A stretch of 64,000 nucleotides of DNA, taken from assembly GCF_011308835.1 (NCBI RefSeq), contig NZ_JAAOHY010000004.1, forward strand, positions 186,001 to 250,000, in the 5' to 3' direction. This document shows, one piece after another, positions 11,355 through 20,583 of this stretch. Origin of the DNA: Paracoccus xiamenensis. Lineage in GTDB: Bacteria > Pseudomonadota > Alphaproteobacteria > Rhodobacterales > Rhodobacteraceae. The notes below the pieces were generated by a model. It saw nothing but the letters and a program-made list of their open reading frames with translations, had not been told where the DNA came from and ran no database searches. Each line of letters starts with the position of its first letter. Position 1 is the first letter of the stretch. The position numbers and the translations under genes are program-made.

Positions 11355-11460
11355 AAGTCTGTCCGCGCAGATCGAGCGAGGTGCAAAGGTGGTGAACTGT
11401 CAGAAACTCAGTTCGGGCACGTCCATCTCGTCTTGGGTTTGCTGGCGCAGCGCGTCGATG
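11324..11460. repeat. Duplicated ccrM 3' end plus terminator, copy A
   Basis: This stretch repeats the 3' end of ccrM and its terminator found at 12762-12906, in the same orientation. The terminator block (from 11324) is nearly identical over about 43 bases, the middle is diverged, and the block at the coding end is again identical over 20 bases. On the minus strand 11400-11459 still reads as a ccrM tail: IDALRQQTQDEMDVPELSF then stop, against [17 protein letters not shown] in ccrM itself. It begins 13 bases beyond the stop of the peroxidase-like gene. It accounts for most of the 334-base gap between the SulP and peroxidase-like genes; I see nothing supportable in 11139-11323. Confidence 0.85.
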
Positions 11461-11472
11461 CAGCGGCGACGC

Positions 11473-12039
11473 TTAGCTGCGCTTGTCGGCGCGCTGCCAG
11501 GCGAATGCCTGCATCGGCGCATCCACCGGGGTTTCGGCGAGGTGGTTGGTATAGTTCGACATGACTTTCTGCGCGACGCCAAGGATCACTTCCAGGATAT
11601 GGCGATTGGTGAAGCCGGCCTTGATGAAGGCGTCCACCTGTTCGTCGGTCACATTGCCGCGCTGGCGCACGACTTGCAGGGTGAAGTCGCGCAGGGCCTC
11701 CAGCCGGTCATTGGGCAGCGGGGTTTCGTCACGCAGTGCCTGGCTGATCGCGTCGTCGACCTTCATCATCTTTGCGATGCCGGTATGGGCGGGGACGCAG
11801 TAATGGCATTCATGTTCGACATTGATGGTCTGCCAGACGACCGTCAGCTCGTCCTTGTCGAAGCTGGTTTCCTCGGCGAACAGGCGGTGAAGTTGCTTGT
11901 AGCCTTCCAGTAGGGCGGGCGCCTCTGCCATGACAGCGTGAAGACCGGGGACGCGGCCGAAGCCCTTGGCGCTGTGTTCCAGCAGCGCCCGGCTTTTTTC
12001 GGGCGCGTTCTCGATGGTGTGAAACGTAAAGCGGCTCAT
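11473..12039 (-). CDS. Carboxymuconolactone decarboxylase / AhpD-like peroxidase family protein
   Basis: A 188-residue all-helical protein of the carboxymuconolactone decarboxylase/AhpD superfamily. The CxxC redox pair with downstream His is visible in HECHYCVPAH at about residue 82. This is the catalytic arrangement of AhpD-type alkylhydroperoxidases; the preceding Glu-rich helix and following GIAKMMKVDDA fit the fold. The start at 12039 (MSRFTFH) has AAGGAA just upstream. The gene is divergent from a TetR regulator, with three matching operators between them, so it is very likely repressed by that regulator. A thiol peroxidase or redox-detoxification role is inferred. The native substrate is unknown. 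Confidence 0.85.
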   Translation of the reverse strand: MSRFTFHTIENAPEKSRALLEHSAKGFGRVPGLHAVMAEAPALLEGYKQLHRLFAEETSFDKDELTVVWQTINVEHECHYCVPAHTGIAKMMKVDDAISQALRDETPLPNDRLEALRDFTLQVVRQRGNVTDEQVDAFIKAGFTNRHILEVILGVAQKVMSNYTNHLAETPVDAPMQAFAWQRADKRS

Positions 12040-12053
12040 GTGCTGTTCCTTTC

Positions 12054-12069
12054 TTGAGTGATCGTTCAA
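12054..12069. promoter_or_regulatory. TetR operator site 1
   Basis: A 16-bp imperfect palindrome, TTGAGTGATCGTTCAA, sits 15 bases before the start codon of the peroxidase-like gene. It shares the TTGAxxGATxxxTCAA pattern with two further sites in the same 114-base divergent gap. Confidence 0.75.
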
Positions 12070-12089
12070 TAATTGTCTCGTAGCTTTAC

Positions 12090-12105
12090 TTGAACGATTG
12101 CTCAA
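12090..12105. promoter_or_regulatory. TetR operator site 2
   Basis: TTGAACGATTGCTCAA, the same 16-bp pattern, with its centre 36 bp from that of site 1. It lies in the middle of the divergent gap, where the promoters for both genes are expected. Confidence 0.75.
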
Positions 12106-12114
12106 GATATAAAT

Positions 12115-12130
12115 TTGAGTGATCACTCAT
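12115..12130. promoter_or_regulatory. TetR operator site 3
   Basis: TTGAGTGATCACTCAT, a near-perfect dyad around GATC, with its centre 25 bp from that of site 2 and ending 23 bases before the tetR start. Its position suggests autoregulation of the TetR gene. Confidence 0.75.
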
Positions 12131-12153
12131 GAATTGGTGAGCGGAGTTGGAAT

Positions 12154-12750
12154 ATGGCCAGACGGGCAAGCTATGATCGCGACGAAGTGGTGGCGCGCGC
12201 GCAGGCGCTGTTCTGGCGCAAGGGCTATCACGCGACGTCGCTGAAGGACCTTGAAGGCGCGCTGAACCTGCGGCCCGGCTCGATCTATGCGGCTTTCGGA
12301 TCGAAGGAGGGGCTGTTCGCCGAAACCCTGCGCATCTATGGCCAGAACTCGCGCGAGCAGCTGGCAGAAGCGCTGGCAACGGCGGCTTCGCCACTGGCCG
12401 GGTTGGCGGATCATGTGCGGGAATTGGGCTGCGCCCCCGATGTTCCGGCACCCTCGCGGGCCTGCATGCTGGTCAAGACGCTGCTGGAAGTCCCCGATGA
12501 CGATCCGGCCCTGCGTTCGGCAACCGAGGAAATGATGGCCCTGATCGAGGGGGATTTCGCCGCCGCCTTCAGCGCTGCCCGCACGGCCGGCGAATTGCCC
12601 GACAGCGCCGATCCGCAGCGGCTGGCCAGCCGCTTGCAGGCGGCAATCTTCGGGCTGCGCGCCTATGCGCAGCGCCGTGATTCGCAGGACCGGGTTGCCG
12701 CATTGGCCGAGGATATCGCCCGCGATCTCGAGGCGCTGCGGCAGGCCTGA
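12154..12750 (+). CDS. TetR-family transcriptional regulator
   Basis: A 198-residue TetR/AcrR-type repressor. The N-terminal HTH runs about residues 8-55 and includes ALFWRKGYHATSLKDLE and NLRPGSIYAAFGSKEGLF, the canonical TetR signature. The C-terminal part has the TetR_C fold with Cys106 in APSRACMLVKTL, the sub-family that often regulates redox or electrophile genes. Start ATG at 12154 with GGAG at 12142-12145. It is divergent from the peroxidase-like gene and separated by three operators. It ends 12 bases before copy B of the ccrM tail/terminator repeat and is convergent with ccrM. The ligand is unknown. Confidence 0.92.
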   Translation: MARRASYDRDEVVARAQALFWRKGYHATSLKDLEGALNLRPGSIYAAFGSKEGLFAETLRIYGQNSREQLAEALATAASPLAGLADHVRELGCAPDVPAPSRACMLVKTLLEVPDDDPALRSATEEMMALIEGDFAAAFSAARTAGELPDSADPQRLASRLQAAIFGLRAYAQRRDSQDRVAALAEDIARDLEALRQA

Positions 12751-12761
12751 CCGCCACTGGC

Positions 12762-14057
<1,296 letters not shown>

Positions 14058-14059
<2 letters not shown>

Positions 14060-14705
14060 AATCTGTTGGGCTTGGGACTTTACACAAGATATTGTGGACG
14101 GGGGCAAAGGAACGCCGATGATATGGGGTCACGCCAAGTTCAAGCAGTGCTCGTTTATGGGCGGGTGTGGGGTATCCGGCGTTCCGATCCCATCCATAGC
14201 CCGGGAACTGTTGCGCCAAATCCACCATCACCGCGTCGCGGTCCGTCTTGGCCAGAATCGACGCCGCCGCGATGCTGAGGCTAAGGGCGTCGCCCTTTAC
14301 AACCGCGCGCCCCGGAACGGGCAGATCCTTCGGCAGCAGGTTGCCGTCGATCAGTGCCAGATCGGGCGGGTTGCGAAGCTGCGAAATGGCGCGACACATT
14401 GCCACATGCGAGGCGCGCAGGATGTTCAGCCTGTCGATTTCCTCGACCCAGACATGGACGACGGCCCAATCGGCGGATGCGCGGATCTCTGCAGCCAGCG
14501 CCTCGCGCTGTTTTGCCCCCAGCTTCTTCGAATCGTTCAGGCCCGCCGGAAGCCTTCGCGGGTCAAGCACGACTGCCGCCGCCGTCACCGGACCGGCCAG
14601 CGGCCCCCGCCCGGCCTCGTCCACCCCAGCCACGCGTCTTGCGCCCGACAGCTGCGCGTCCAGTTCATGGGCATAGTCGGGGCACGCATTCGTGATGCTG
14701 GACAT
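14058..14705 (-). CDS. rnhB: Ribonuclease HII
   Basis: This enzyme cleaves the RNA strand of RNA-DNA hybrids and removes misincorporated ribonucleotides. The 215-residue product has the RNase HII active-site motif [16 protein letters not shown] near residue 24 (Asp-Glu pair), LNDSKKL near residue 58, and the later Asp in IDGN and [15 protein letters not shown] start at the ATG at 14705 (MSSITNA) because the 25 residues upstream are low complexity and unlike the family. It is followed on the same strand by ccrM after 89 bases. A 7-bp inverted repeat (CTCCGCA/TGCGGAG) lies about 25-60 bases before the start; its meaning is unclear. Confidence 0.95.
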
Positions 14706-14955
14706 GGCTTTAATCTCATAGTCTGGGTGCTCCGCATTGGACCGATGGGTTCGGTGCGGAGTGGGCGGAAAGCTGCCCACTTAAATTGGGTTGTTGAAAG
14801 TAAACATAAATTCAGAGGACACCTTCGGGTGCCTGGCATGTGGCAACATCTCAAGATTGAGTGAACTGTTCTGTTCTCTTTGACCTTATGGACAGCTTTA
14901 CTTACCTAATCACGATTTCATATGTCTGCCTACCATCAAGAGGTAACTTAACACG

Positions 14956-15708
14956 ATGCTGCTAGCAAAAGGGGAATCATCCTTGGCCGAGGGAGACCTT
15001 CGGCCGGCCGGTCGGCAGGCGTTGAATACCTGGCAGGCCGTCCAATCGGAAATCCTGCGCCGGATCCGTACCGGCGAATGGGTAGCCGGTCAGTTGATCC
15101 CAACCGAACACCAGCTTGCCGCCGAATTGGGCTGCGCACGCGCCACCATCAACCGCGCCATGAGCCAGCTTGCCAAGGACGGCATCCTGCAACGCCGTCG
15201 TCGCGTGGGCACCCGCGTTTCCGATACCCGCGTCCCCGAAGCCGGGGCTGAGGCAACGCCGATCCGTACCGAGGTCGAGGCCACGGGCGCCGTCTACGCC
15301 TATCACCTTGCCGGGCAGGTGGCCGTTGACGCGCCCGAGGATATCGCCGCGATCATGCATGTCCCGCAGGCCGAGCGGCTGATCCGCTATCGCGCCGTCA
15401 TCACCGCCGATGACGAACCCTATTGCGTCGAGGTCGGCTATCTGGCGCAGCACGGTGCCGCACAGCTGACCGAAGACATGCTGCAATCGGCCGAGCCGCT
15501 GGAATGGCTGCGGCAGTCGGTCGCGCAGATCTCTGGCCGGTTGGAAATTCTGGCGACCCGGTTGACCGGCGAATGCGCAACCGAGTTGGGTGCGGAAAAG
15601 GGCCTGCCGGTGCTGACGCTGGATCGGACACTGTGGTGCGATGGTCGGGCGCTTTCGCATTCGCGCCGGGTCTATCCGCCGGGGCATCGGGTCAGCTTCG
15701 CGCGTTGA
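14956..15708 (+). CDS. GntR-family regulator with UTRA ligand domain
   Basis: A 250-residue HutC-subfamily GntR regulator. The winged HTH spans about residues 25-92, with IRTGEWVAGQLIPTEHQLAAEL and CARATINRAMSQLAKDGILQRR. The UTRA effector domain follows from about residue 100 to the end. The start is uncertain: the ATG at 14956 has only a distant AGAGG, and a TTG at 14983 has AAGGGG before it. A small perfect palindrome CTCAA-GA-TTGAG at 14850-14861 in the AT-rich upstream gap could be an operator, but it is not a known GntR box. No obvious regulated pathway is adjacent, so the effector is unknown. Confidence 0.88.
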   Translation: MLLAKGESSLAEGDLRPAGRQALNTWQAVQSEILRRIRTGEWVAGQLIPTEHQLAAELGCARATINRAMSQLAKDGILQRRRRVGTRVSDTRVPEAGAEATPIRTEVEATGAVYAYHLAGQVAVDAPEDIAAIMHVPQAERLIRYRAVITADDEPYCVEVGYLAQHGAAQLTEDMLQSAEPLEWLRQSVAQISGRLEILATRLTGECATELGAEKGLPVLTLDRTLWCDGRALSHSRRVYPPGHRVSFAR

Positions 15709-15761
15709 ACTTCTGCCCCATCCTGCGCTACCTGTGATCCGGTTCGAAGCAGGAGACCACG

Positions 15762-17054
15762 ATGATTTCCCCTCTGCGTCCCGTCGCCGCGCTGGCGGTC
15801 CTTTCGATGGCCATGCCGGGGCTGGCCGCTGCCGGTCCGGTCACCGCAGCAGCAATCGAGGCGGTCACCTATGAGGGAGGAGAGCTGCCTTCGGGGCAGT
15901 CGGCCCTGACCGCCAAGGTCCAGGTTATGCTGGACCGCGCCGGCGTTTCGCCCGGGGTCATTGACGGCATCAAGGGCGGCATGAGCCGCAGCGCCATCGC
16001 TGCCTTCGAACGCCGCAGCGGGCTTCCGGCGGATGGTGCCATGGACCCGCAGGTCTGGGCGGCATTGCAGCCCTTTGCAGGCGGTGCGATGACCACCAGC
16101 TATACGATCACCGATGCCGATGTCAGCCAGCTGACCACGCATATCCCGACCGATTATTTGGAAAAGGCGAACATGACCTCGCTGGGATATACCAGCGTCG
16201 CCGAGAAGCTGGGCGAGCGGTTCCACATGGATGATCGCTTTATCGCGGCGATGAATCCCGGTGTGGCGCTGACTGCCGGGGCGGTGATCCAGGTCATCGC
16301 GCCGACAAAGCCGCTGCGCGCACGCGTGGCGCGTATCCTGATCGAGAAGGGCACGAACCGCGTCGCCGCCTATGACGCCGAAGGCCATATGGTGGTGAAT
16401 TACCCGGCCACGATCGGTTCTGCCGAAACGCCCTCGCCCAGCGGCAGCCATACGGTTCGCGCGGTGGCGATGAACCCCGAATACACCTATAACCCGGCAA
16501 TCAACTTTACCCAGGGCGCGAACAAATCCGTGCTGGTCCTGCCGCCAGGGCCGAACGGGCCGGTGGGGACGGTGTGGATCGCGCTCAGCAAGCCGACATA
16601 CGGGCTGCATGGGACGCCCACACCTTCGCGGTTGTTCGTCAGCGAATCGCATGGCTGCGTGCGCCTGACCAATTGGGATGCCGAAGAACTGGCCCATATG
16701 GTGCAGCCCGGCGTGACCTCTGTCGAGTTTCTGGAAAAGGGCACCACGCTGGCCGATGTCATGGGCGAAGCCCGGGGAACGTCGAAGGCGGTGCAGGCTG
16801 CGGTGGCGTCGGCGGCGACGGCCTCGGCGGCATCGGCCGCCACACTGGCTTCCACGACGCTGCTTTCCTCGGCCCCGCCGATGGCGCGGCCGCCACATAT
16901 CCTGCGGGTGCCAGAGGTCGGCGCCTCTGGTGCCACCATGCCTGCGACGGCCATGCCGGCCGCCGGACTGCCCCAAGTCACGATACCACCCGCTGGCGTC
17001 GTGCCGCTGCCGGGCGCGGTGCTGCCCCGCACACACATTCCGCCGGGGCGCTAG
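15762..17054 (+). CDS. L,D-transpeptidase with peptidoglycan-binding domain
   Basis: A 430-residue exported murein enzyme that should form 3-3 cross-links or related L,D bonds in the periplasm. Residues 1-25 are a Sec signal peptide (MAMPGLAAAG end). A PG_binding_1 repeat covers about 45-105, including AIAAFERRSGLPADG. The YkuD catalytic domain covers about 188-325, with His283 in LHGTPTP and the nucleophile Cys299 in SHGCVRL. The last 80 residues are Ala/Pro/Thr-rich and low complexity. It is followed after 2 bases by the extensin-like gene, so the two form an operon. One of three L,D-transpeptidases in this window. Confidence 0.92.
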   Translation: MISPLRPVAALAVLSMAMPGLAAAGPVTAAAIEAVTYEGGELPSGQSALTAKVQVMLDRAGVSPGVIDGIKGGMSRSAIAAFERRSGLPADGAMDPQVWAALQPFAGGAMTTSYTITDADVSQLTTHIPTDYLEKANMTSLGYTSVAEKLGERFHMDDRFIAAMNPGVALTAGAVIQVIAPTKPLRARVARILIEKGTNRVAAYDAEGHMVVNYPATIGSAETPSPSGSHTVRAVAMNPEYTYNPAINFTQGANKSVLVLPPGPNGPVGTVWIALSKPTYGLHGTPTPSRLFVSESHGCVRLTNWDAEELAHMVQPGVTSVEFLEKGTTLADVMGEARGTSKAVQAAVASAATASAASAATLASTTLLSSAPPMARPPHILRVPEVGASGATMPATAMPAAGLPQVTIPPAGVVPLPGAVLPRTHIPPGR

Positions 17055-17056
17055 GG

Positions 17057-17917
17057 ATGAAAGGGCGTTTCCTGGTGGCGGTTCTGGGGGTGGCACTGGT
17101 CGTGCCCCCGGCGTTGGCGCAGGAACCACCACCCCGCCCGCCCGATGACCTGAAGGCTGGCCACCAACAGGCGGCCCCCGCGACAGACGCCCGCCCTCCA
17201 TCGCGTCCCGACGTTTCGGTGCCTGACGCTCCGCTGCGTTCGGCTGACGATCCGGTGGCAGACGATCCGGTGAATGGCGATCAGACAGCCGCTGACCCGC
17301 CTGATGCCGCCCCGGACCCCACCGCCCCGCCGGCCTGGCAGGCCCTTGCCGAAAGCGAGCTGTCCTATCGTTTCTGCCTTCTCAACCTGACCATGTTGGG
17401 CGTCGGCTATCGTGAGGTGGCGACGGTCACCTCATCCGAGGATGCCGATTGCGGCATCGCCCGGCCGGTGCAGGTCGACAGTCCCCAGCCGGGAGTCAGC
17501 ATCGCCGGCGGTGCGATGATGCGCTGCGATACCGCGCGCCGCTTGGCGCTGTGGCTGCGCAACGAGGCGCAGCCCGCGGCTGCCCTGCTGCCCGGCGCGC
17601 CGCAGATCACCGCGCTGCTTCCCGGATCGACCTATCAATGTCGCGCGCGGATAGGGGGGCAGTCCGAGAAACTGTCGGAACATGCGCTGGGTAATGCTTT
17701 CGACGTGGCCGGGCTGCGCTTTTCCAATGATACCGAGATGCTGATCGCGCCGCGCGGCGATTCCGGCGGGATCGAGGAAGGCTTCCAAAAGGCCATCCGC
17801 TACGGTGCCTGCCTGTATTTCACCACCGTCCTGGGACCGGGGTCGAACGCCGCCCATGACGACCATCTGCATTTCGACGGGGCGGCGCGTAAGGGCGGTT
17901 GGCGGCTGTGCGAATAG
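17057..17917 (+). CDS. Extensin-like C-terminal domain protein
   Basis: A 286-residue secreted protein with an N-terminal signal peptide (about residues 1-22, ending ALAQ). A Pro/Ala/Asp-rich linker to about residue 95 follows. The extensin-like C-terminal domain comes next, with SEHALGNAFDVAGL near residue 215 and the late HDDHLHFDG. The His/Asp residues resemble the metal site of D-Ala-D-Ala metallopeptidases such as MepA, so a murein endopeptidase role is plausible. It starts 2 bases after the L,D-transpeptidase stop with GGGA-type spacing, and probably works with it in wall remodelling. Six cysteines suggest disulfides. The activity is inferred, not shown. Confidence 0.85.
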   Translation: MKGRFLVAVLGVALVVPPALAQEPPPRPPDDLKAGHQQAAPATDARPPSRPDVSVPDAPLRSADDPVADDPVNGDQTAADPPDAAPDPTAPPAWQALAESELSYRFCLLNLTMLGVGYREVATVTSSEDADCGIARPVQVDSPQPGVSIAGGAMMRCDTARRLALWLRNEAQPAAALLPGAPQITALLPGSTYQCRARIGGQSEKLSEHALGNAFDVAGLRFSNDTEMLIAPRGDSGGIEEGFQKAIRYGACLYFTTVLGPGSNAAHDDHLHFDGAARKGGWRLCE

Positions 17918-17921
17918 CGCC

Positions 17922-18650
17922 TCAGCGGCCCAGCTTTTCCATGTCCAGATAGTCAGGCTGGAAACGCGCCAGCGCGACCATCCCCGGCCAGTCCAGGATT
18001 TCGACCTCGGTACCGGACCAGCGGATCAGCCCACGTTCGCGCAGGTCACGAACGGCGCGATTTATGTGAATAGGCGAGTAGCCAAGGATATTCGCCAGAT
18101 CGCGTTGCAGCAGAGGCAGCGTGAAGCGGTAGTTGCGCGCCGCGCCCACCGCGCTGAGCCGGGTGTAGACCTCGCAAAGCAGATGGGCCAGATGCGCGCT
18201 GGAACGCAGCGACGCCGCCGCGACCAGCCATTGACGATGGATCGCCGCGTCGATGGTCGTCGCCATCCACAAGAGCCGCGTCAGATGTGGCCAATCATTG
18301 GTGATTTCGTGCAGCTGGTCGTGGCTGACAAATTCGACCTCGGTCGGCCCCATCGCGACGATGGTGTGTTCCAGCCCGGCCAGCACGAAACCGTGCAGAT
18401 CGACGAAGTCGCCGGGCACATGCAGCGCGGTGATGACCCGACCATTGCCGCGCGGCAGATCATGCACCCGCGCCGACATCCCTTGCAGCATCAGACAGCT
18501 TTGGTTGACGATAACATCGCGCGCGACGATGACCTCGCCGCCTTCGAAACGCTCGTGCCGCGTCTTCAATGATTCCAGTCGTGCACGCTCGGCCTCCGTC
18601 AGCCGATCCCGGCGCTCCAGATAGCGGATGAAATAGTCTGACAGGGCCAC
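17922..18650 (-). CDS. Crp/Fnr-family transcriptional regulator
   Basis: A 242-residue Crp/Fnr-type regulator. The cyclic-nucleotide-binding-like domain covers about residues 20-140 with GDFVDLHGFVL in place of the cNMP cassette. The winged HTH (about 165-225) contains LQRDLANILGYSPIHINRAVRDL. No N-terminal cysteine cluster is present, so it is not a classic FNR iron-sulfur sensor. The start is GTG at 18650 with AAGGA six bases before it. A 16-bp palindrome at 18684-18699 lies about 34 bases upstream and may be an autoregulatory site. It converges tightly (4-base gap) on the extensin-like gene. Effector unknown. Confidence 0.9.
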   Translation of the reverse strand: MALSDYFIRYLERRDRLTEAERARLESLKTRHERFEGGEVIVARDVIVNQSCLMLQGMSARVHDLPRGNGRVITALHVPGDFVDLHGFVLAGLEHTIVAMGPTEVEFVSHDQLHEITNDWPHLTRLLWMATTIDAAIHRQWLVAAASLRSSAHLAHLLCEVYTRLSAVGAARNYRFTLPLLQRDLANILGYSPIHINRAVRDLRERGLIRWSGTEVEILDWPGMVALARFQPDYLDMEKLGR

Positions 18651-18683
18651 GTTGTTTCCTTGAAAGGCTCGGGGAAGTTGCCG

Positions 18684-18699
18684 GATTTACTGGTAAATC
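18684..18699. promoter_or_regulatory. 16-bp palindrome upstream of the Crp/Fnr gene
   Basis: GATTTAC-TG-GTAAATC has perfect 7-bp arms, 34-49 bases before the GTG start. It lies in the noncoding gap between the Crp/Fnr start and the fliI stop. It is a candidate operator, though it does not match the standard TTGAT-N4-ATCAA Fnr box. Confidence 0.5.
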
Positions 18700-18762
18700 G
18701 CAATGCACTGATGCGATAACATTCGTTAGTCCGTGTTGGTTCCACTGTCCTTCAAGTCCGTG

Positions 18763-20091
18763 TCAAATACGCGGGGTTCCGCTGCGCGGCGGGCGTAGCG
18801 CACTGGCCAGCATGTCGAAGCTGGCATCGCTGCCGTCGGGGCTTTGCCGGGCGACGAAAGCATCCAGCGCGGGGTAAAGCCTGACCGCCTCGTCCAGGGC
18901 CGGATCCGAGCCGCTGGCATAAAGGCCGGCCTTGATCATCAATTCCGATTCTGCATAGGCGCCAAGCGCCGCGCGCGCCTTGCCGATCAGCGCGTTTTCC
19001 GCCTCGGTTGCAGCATGTGGCAGCGATCGCGAAACCGAGCGCAGCACATCGACCGCCGGGAAGCGTCCGCGTTCGGCGATGGCGCGGTCCAGGACCACAT
19101 GGCCGTCCAACACGCCGCGCAGGATGTCGGCGATCGGTTCTTCCATGTCGGATCCCGCGACCAGCACGCTGAAGATACCGGTGATGTCGCCCATGCCTTC
19201 GGCGCCGGGCCCGGCGCGTTCGGCGAGCGACATGATCAGATGCGAGGTCGAGGGCGGGAAGCCGCGATAGGACGGGGTTTCGCCGGATGCGAGCGCGATT
19301 TCGCGATGTGCCTCGGCGAAGCGGGTGATGGAATCGGCCAGAAACAGCACATGCCGGCCGCGGTCGCGGAAATACTCCGCCACCGCCATCGCCGCCCATG
19401 CACAGCGCCGACGGATCAGTGGCGACTGGTCCGAGGTCGCCGCCACCACCACCGCCCGCGCCATGCCTTCGGGTCCAAGCACGCTTTCGATGAATTCGCG
19501 CAGTTCGCGCCCGCGTTCGCCGATCAGCGCGATGACCACCAGATCGGCCTGCACGCCCCGCGACAGGTTCGAAAGCAGTGTCGATTTTCCAACGCCGGAA
19601 CCCGCAAAAAGCCCGATCCGCTGCCCGCGCACGATGGGCAGAAGCGTGTCGAACACCGCCAGCCCGGTATCCAGCCTTTCCCCCAGCCGCTTGCGCGTGA
19701 CCGCTGCGGGCGCAGGCGCGCTGAAGCTGCATTCCTCGCTGCCATGGGGCAGGGGCCGGCCATCCAGGGGCCGCCCGAATGGGTCCACCACGCGTCCGAT
19801 CCATGACGCGCAGGGTGCCAGTCGTGGGGCGAAAATCAGTTCGACTTCGGTGCCGATGGACAACCCGTCGACAGGCGATTCAGGAAGAATTTCAGCGGAC
19901 TTGGTCCCGAGCGCGACGATTTCGCCCGCTAGGTCAAGTTCCGCCGACAGCAGCACCCGGTCCCCGATCGAGGCATGTGCGTTCAACCCGCCGACCCGTA
20001 CCAGTCCGGCGCGGATCTCGACCACGCTGCCGAAATAGCGTGCCGGGCGCAAACGTCCGATCTTTGCCGCGATAGATTCAATTTTATCCAA
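18763..20091 (-). CDS. fliI: Flagellar export ATPase FliI
   Basis: This ATPase powers flagellar type III protein export at the inner face of the basal body. The product is about 442 residues from a TTG start at 20091. The Walker A motif GSGVGKSTLL is at about 164-173, and Walker B is in LFLADSITRFAE. The F1-beta-like fold signatures GYRGFPPS-type loop (SYRGFPPSTSH) and VLDRAIAERGRFPAVD are also present. No ATG gives a family-sized protein. The TTG has GAGGCG seven bases upstream and yields the usual FliI length; the open frame continues upstream. It is divergent from flgB across 99 bases. No FliH or FliJ lies beside it in this window. Confidence 0.93.
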   Translation of the reverse strand: MDKIESIAAKIGRLRPARYFGSVVEIRAGLVRVGGLNAHASIGDRVLLSAELDLAGEIVALGTKSAEILPESPVDGLSIGTEVELIFAPRLAPCASWIGRVVDPFGRPLDGRPLPHGSEECSFSAPAPAAVTRKRLGERLDTGLAVFDTLLPIVRGQRIGLFAGSGVGKSTLLSNLSRGVQADLVVIALIGERGRELREFIESVLGPEGMARAVVVAATSDQSPLIRRRCAWAAMAVAEYFRDRGRHVLFLADSITRFAEAHREIALASGETPSYRGFPPSTSHLIMSLAERAGPGAEGMGDITGIFSVLVAGSDMEEPIADILRGVLDGHVVLDRAIAERGRFPAVDVLRSVSRSLPHAATEAENALIGKARAALGAYAESELMIKAGLYASGSDPALDEAVRLYPALDAFVARQSPDGSDASFDMLASALRPPRSGTPRI

Positions 20092-20153
20092 CTTTTCGCC
20101 TCGTGCTGCGCCGGTAAGTGTCCCGCTCGAAACGGTTTTTAAACCAGTTGAGG

Positions 20154-20168
20154 TTAAGACCGGGTTTA
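20154..20168 (+). promoter_or_regulatory. Candidate CtrA-binding box upstream of flgB
   Basis: TTAA-GACCGGG-TTTA matches the CtrA full-site pattern TTAA-N7-TTAA at 7 of 8 positions. It sits 22 bases before the flgB TTG start in the fliI-flgB divergent gap. Alphaproteobacterial flagellar genes are commonly CtrA-controlled. Confidence 0.5.
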
Positions 20169-20190
20169 TCGCGGCAGAGGAGAAGCCTCT

Positions 20191-20580
20191 TTGTTGGAAA
20201 AACTTGAAACGATCCGGATGGCAGGGGCAATGACCGCCCATGCGGCCGAACGCGCAAAGGTGATCGCGGGAAATGTGGCCAATTCGGACACACCCGGCTT
20301 TCGGGCGCGTGACCTGCGGCCCTTTGCCGAAACCTATCGCAGCGCGGCTGCCAACCCGATCAAGGCGACGCGGGCGGGGCATTTCACATCGTCCGATGCG
20401 GGCCGCATGAGCGCCCGGTTGATCGAAGAGCGGGGCGGCCGGGCACCAAATGGCAATAACGTCTCGTTAGAGGACGAAATGGTGAAGAACGCCGAAACCA
20501 AGCGGCAACACGATCTTTCGATCGCTGTGTATCGGTCCTCGCTGACCATGCTGCGGACCGCCATGGGGCGCCGGGGGTAA
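20191..20580 (+). CDS. flgB: Flagellar basal-body proximal rod protein FlgB
   Basis: A 129-residue rod subunit exported by the flagellar type III system. The N-terminal rod signature is present: GNVANSDTPGFRARDL (about residues 28-43). The C-terminal amphipathic helix NAETKRQHDLSIAVYRSS is typical of FlgB. The start is TTG at 20191 with GAGGAGAAG at 20177-20185; no ATG precedes the rod motif at the right place. It is the first gene of a nine-gene run on this strand, divergent from fliI, with a CtrA-like box just before it. Confidence 0.93.
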   Translation: MLEKLETIRMAGAMTAHAAERAKVIAGNVANSDTPGFRARDLRPFAETYRSAAANPIKATRAGHFTSSDAGRMSARLIEERGGRAPNGNNVSLEDEMVKNAETKRQHDLSIAVYRSSLTMLRTAMGRRG

Positions 20581-20583
20581 GCG

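Noticed and set aside
14850..14861. CTCAAGATTGAG palindrome upstream of the GntR gene, at first taken for another TetR operator
   Set aside because: Its arms and centre differ from the TTGAxxGATxxxTCAA pattern, and 12 bases with 5-bp arms can occur by chance. It is kept only as a remark under the GntR gene.
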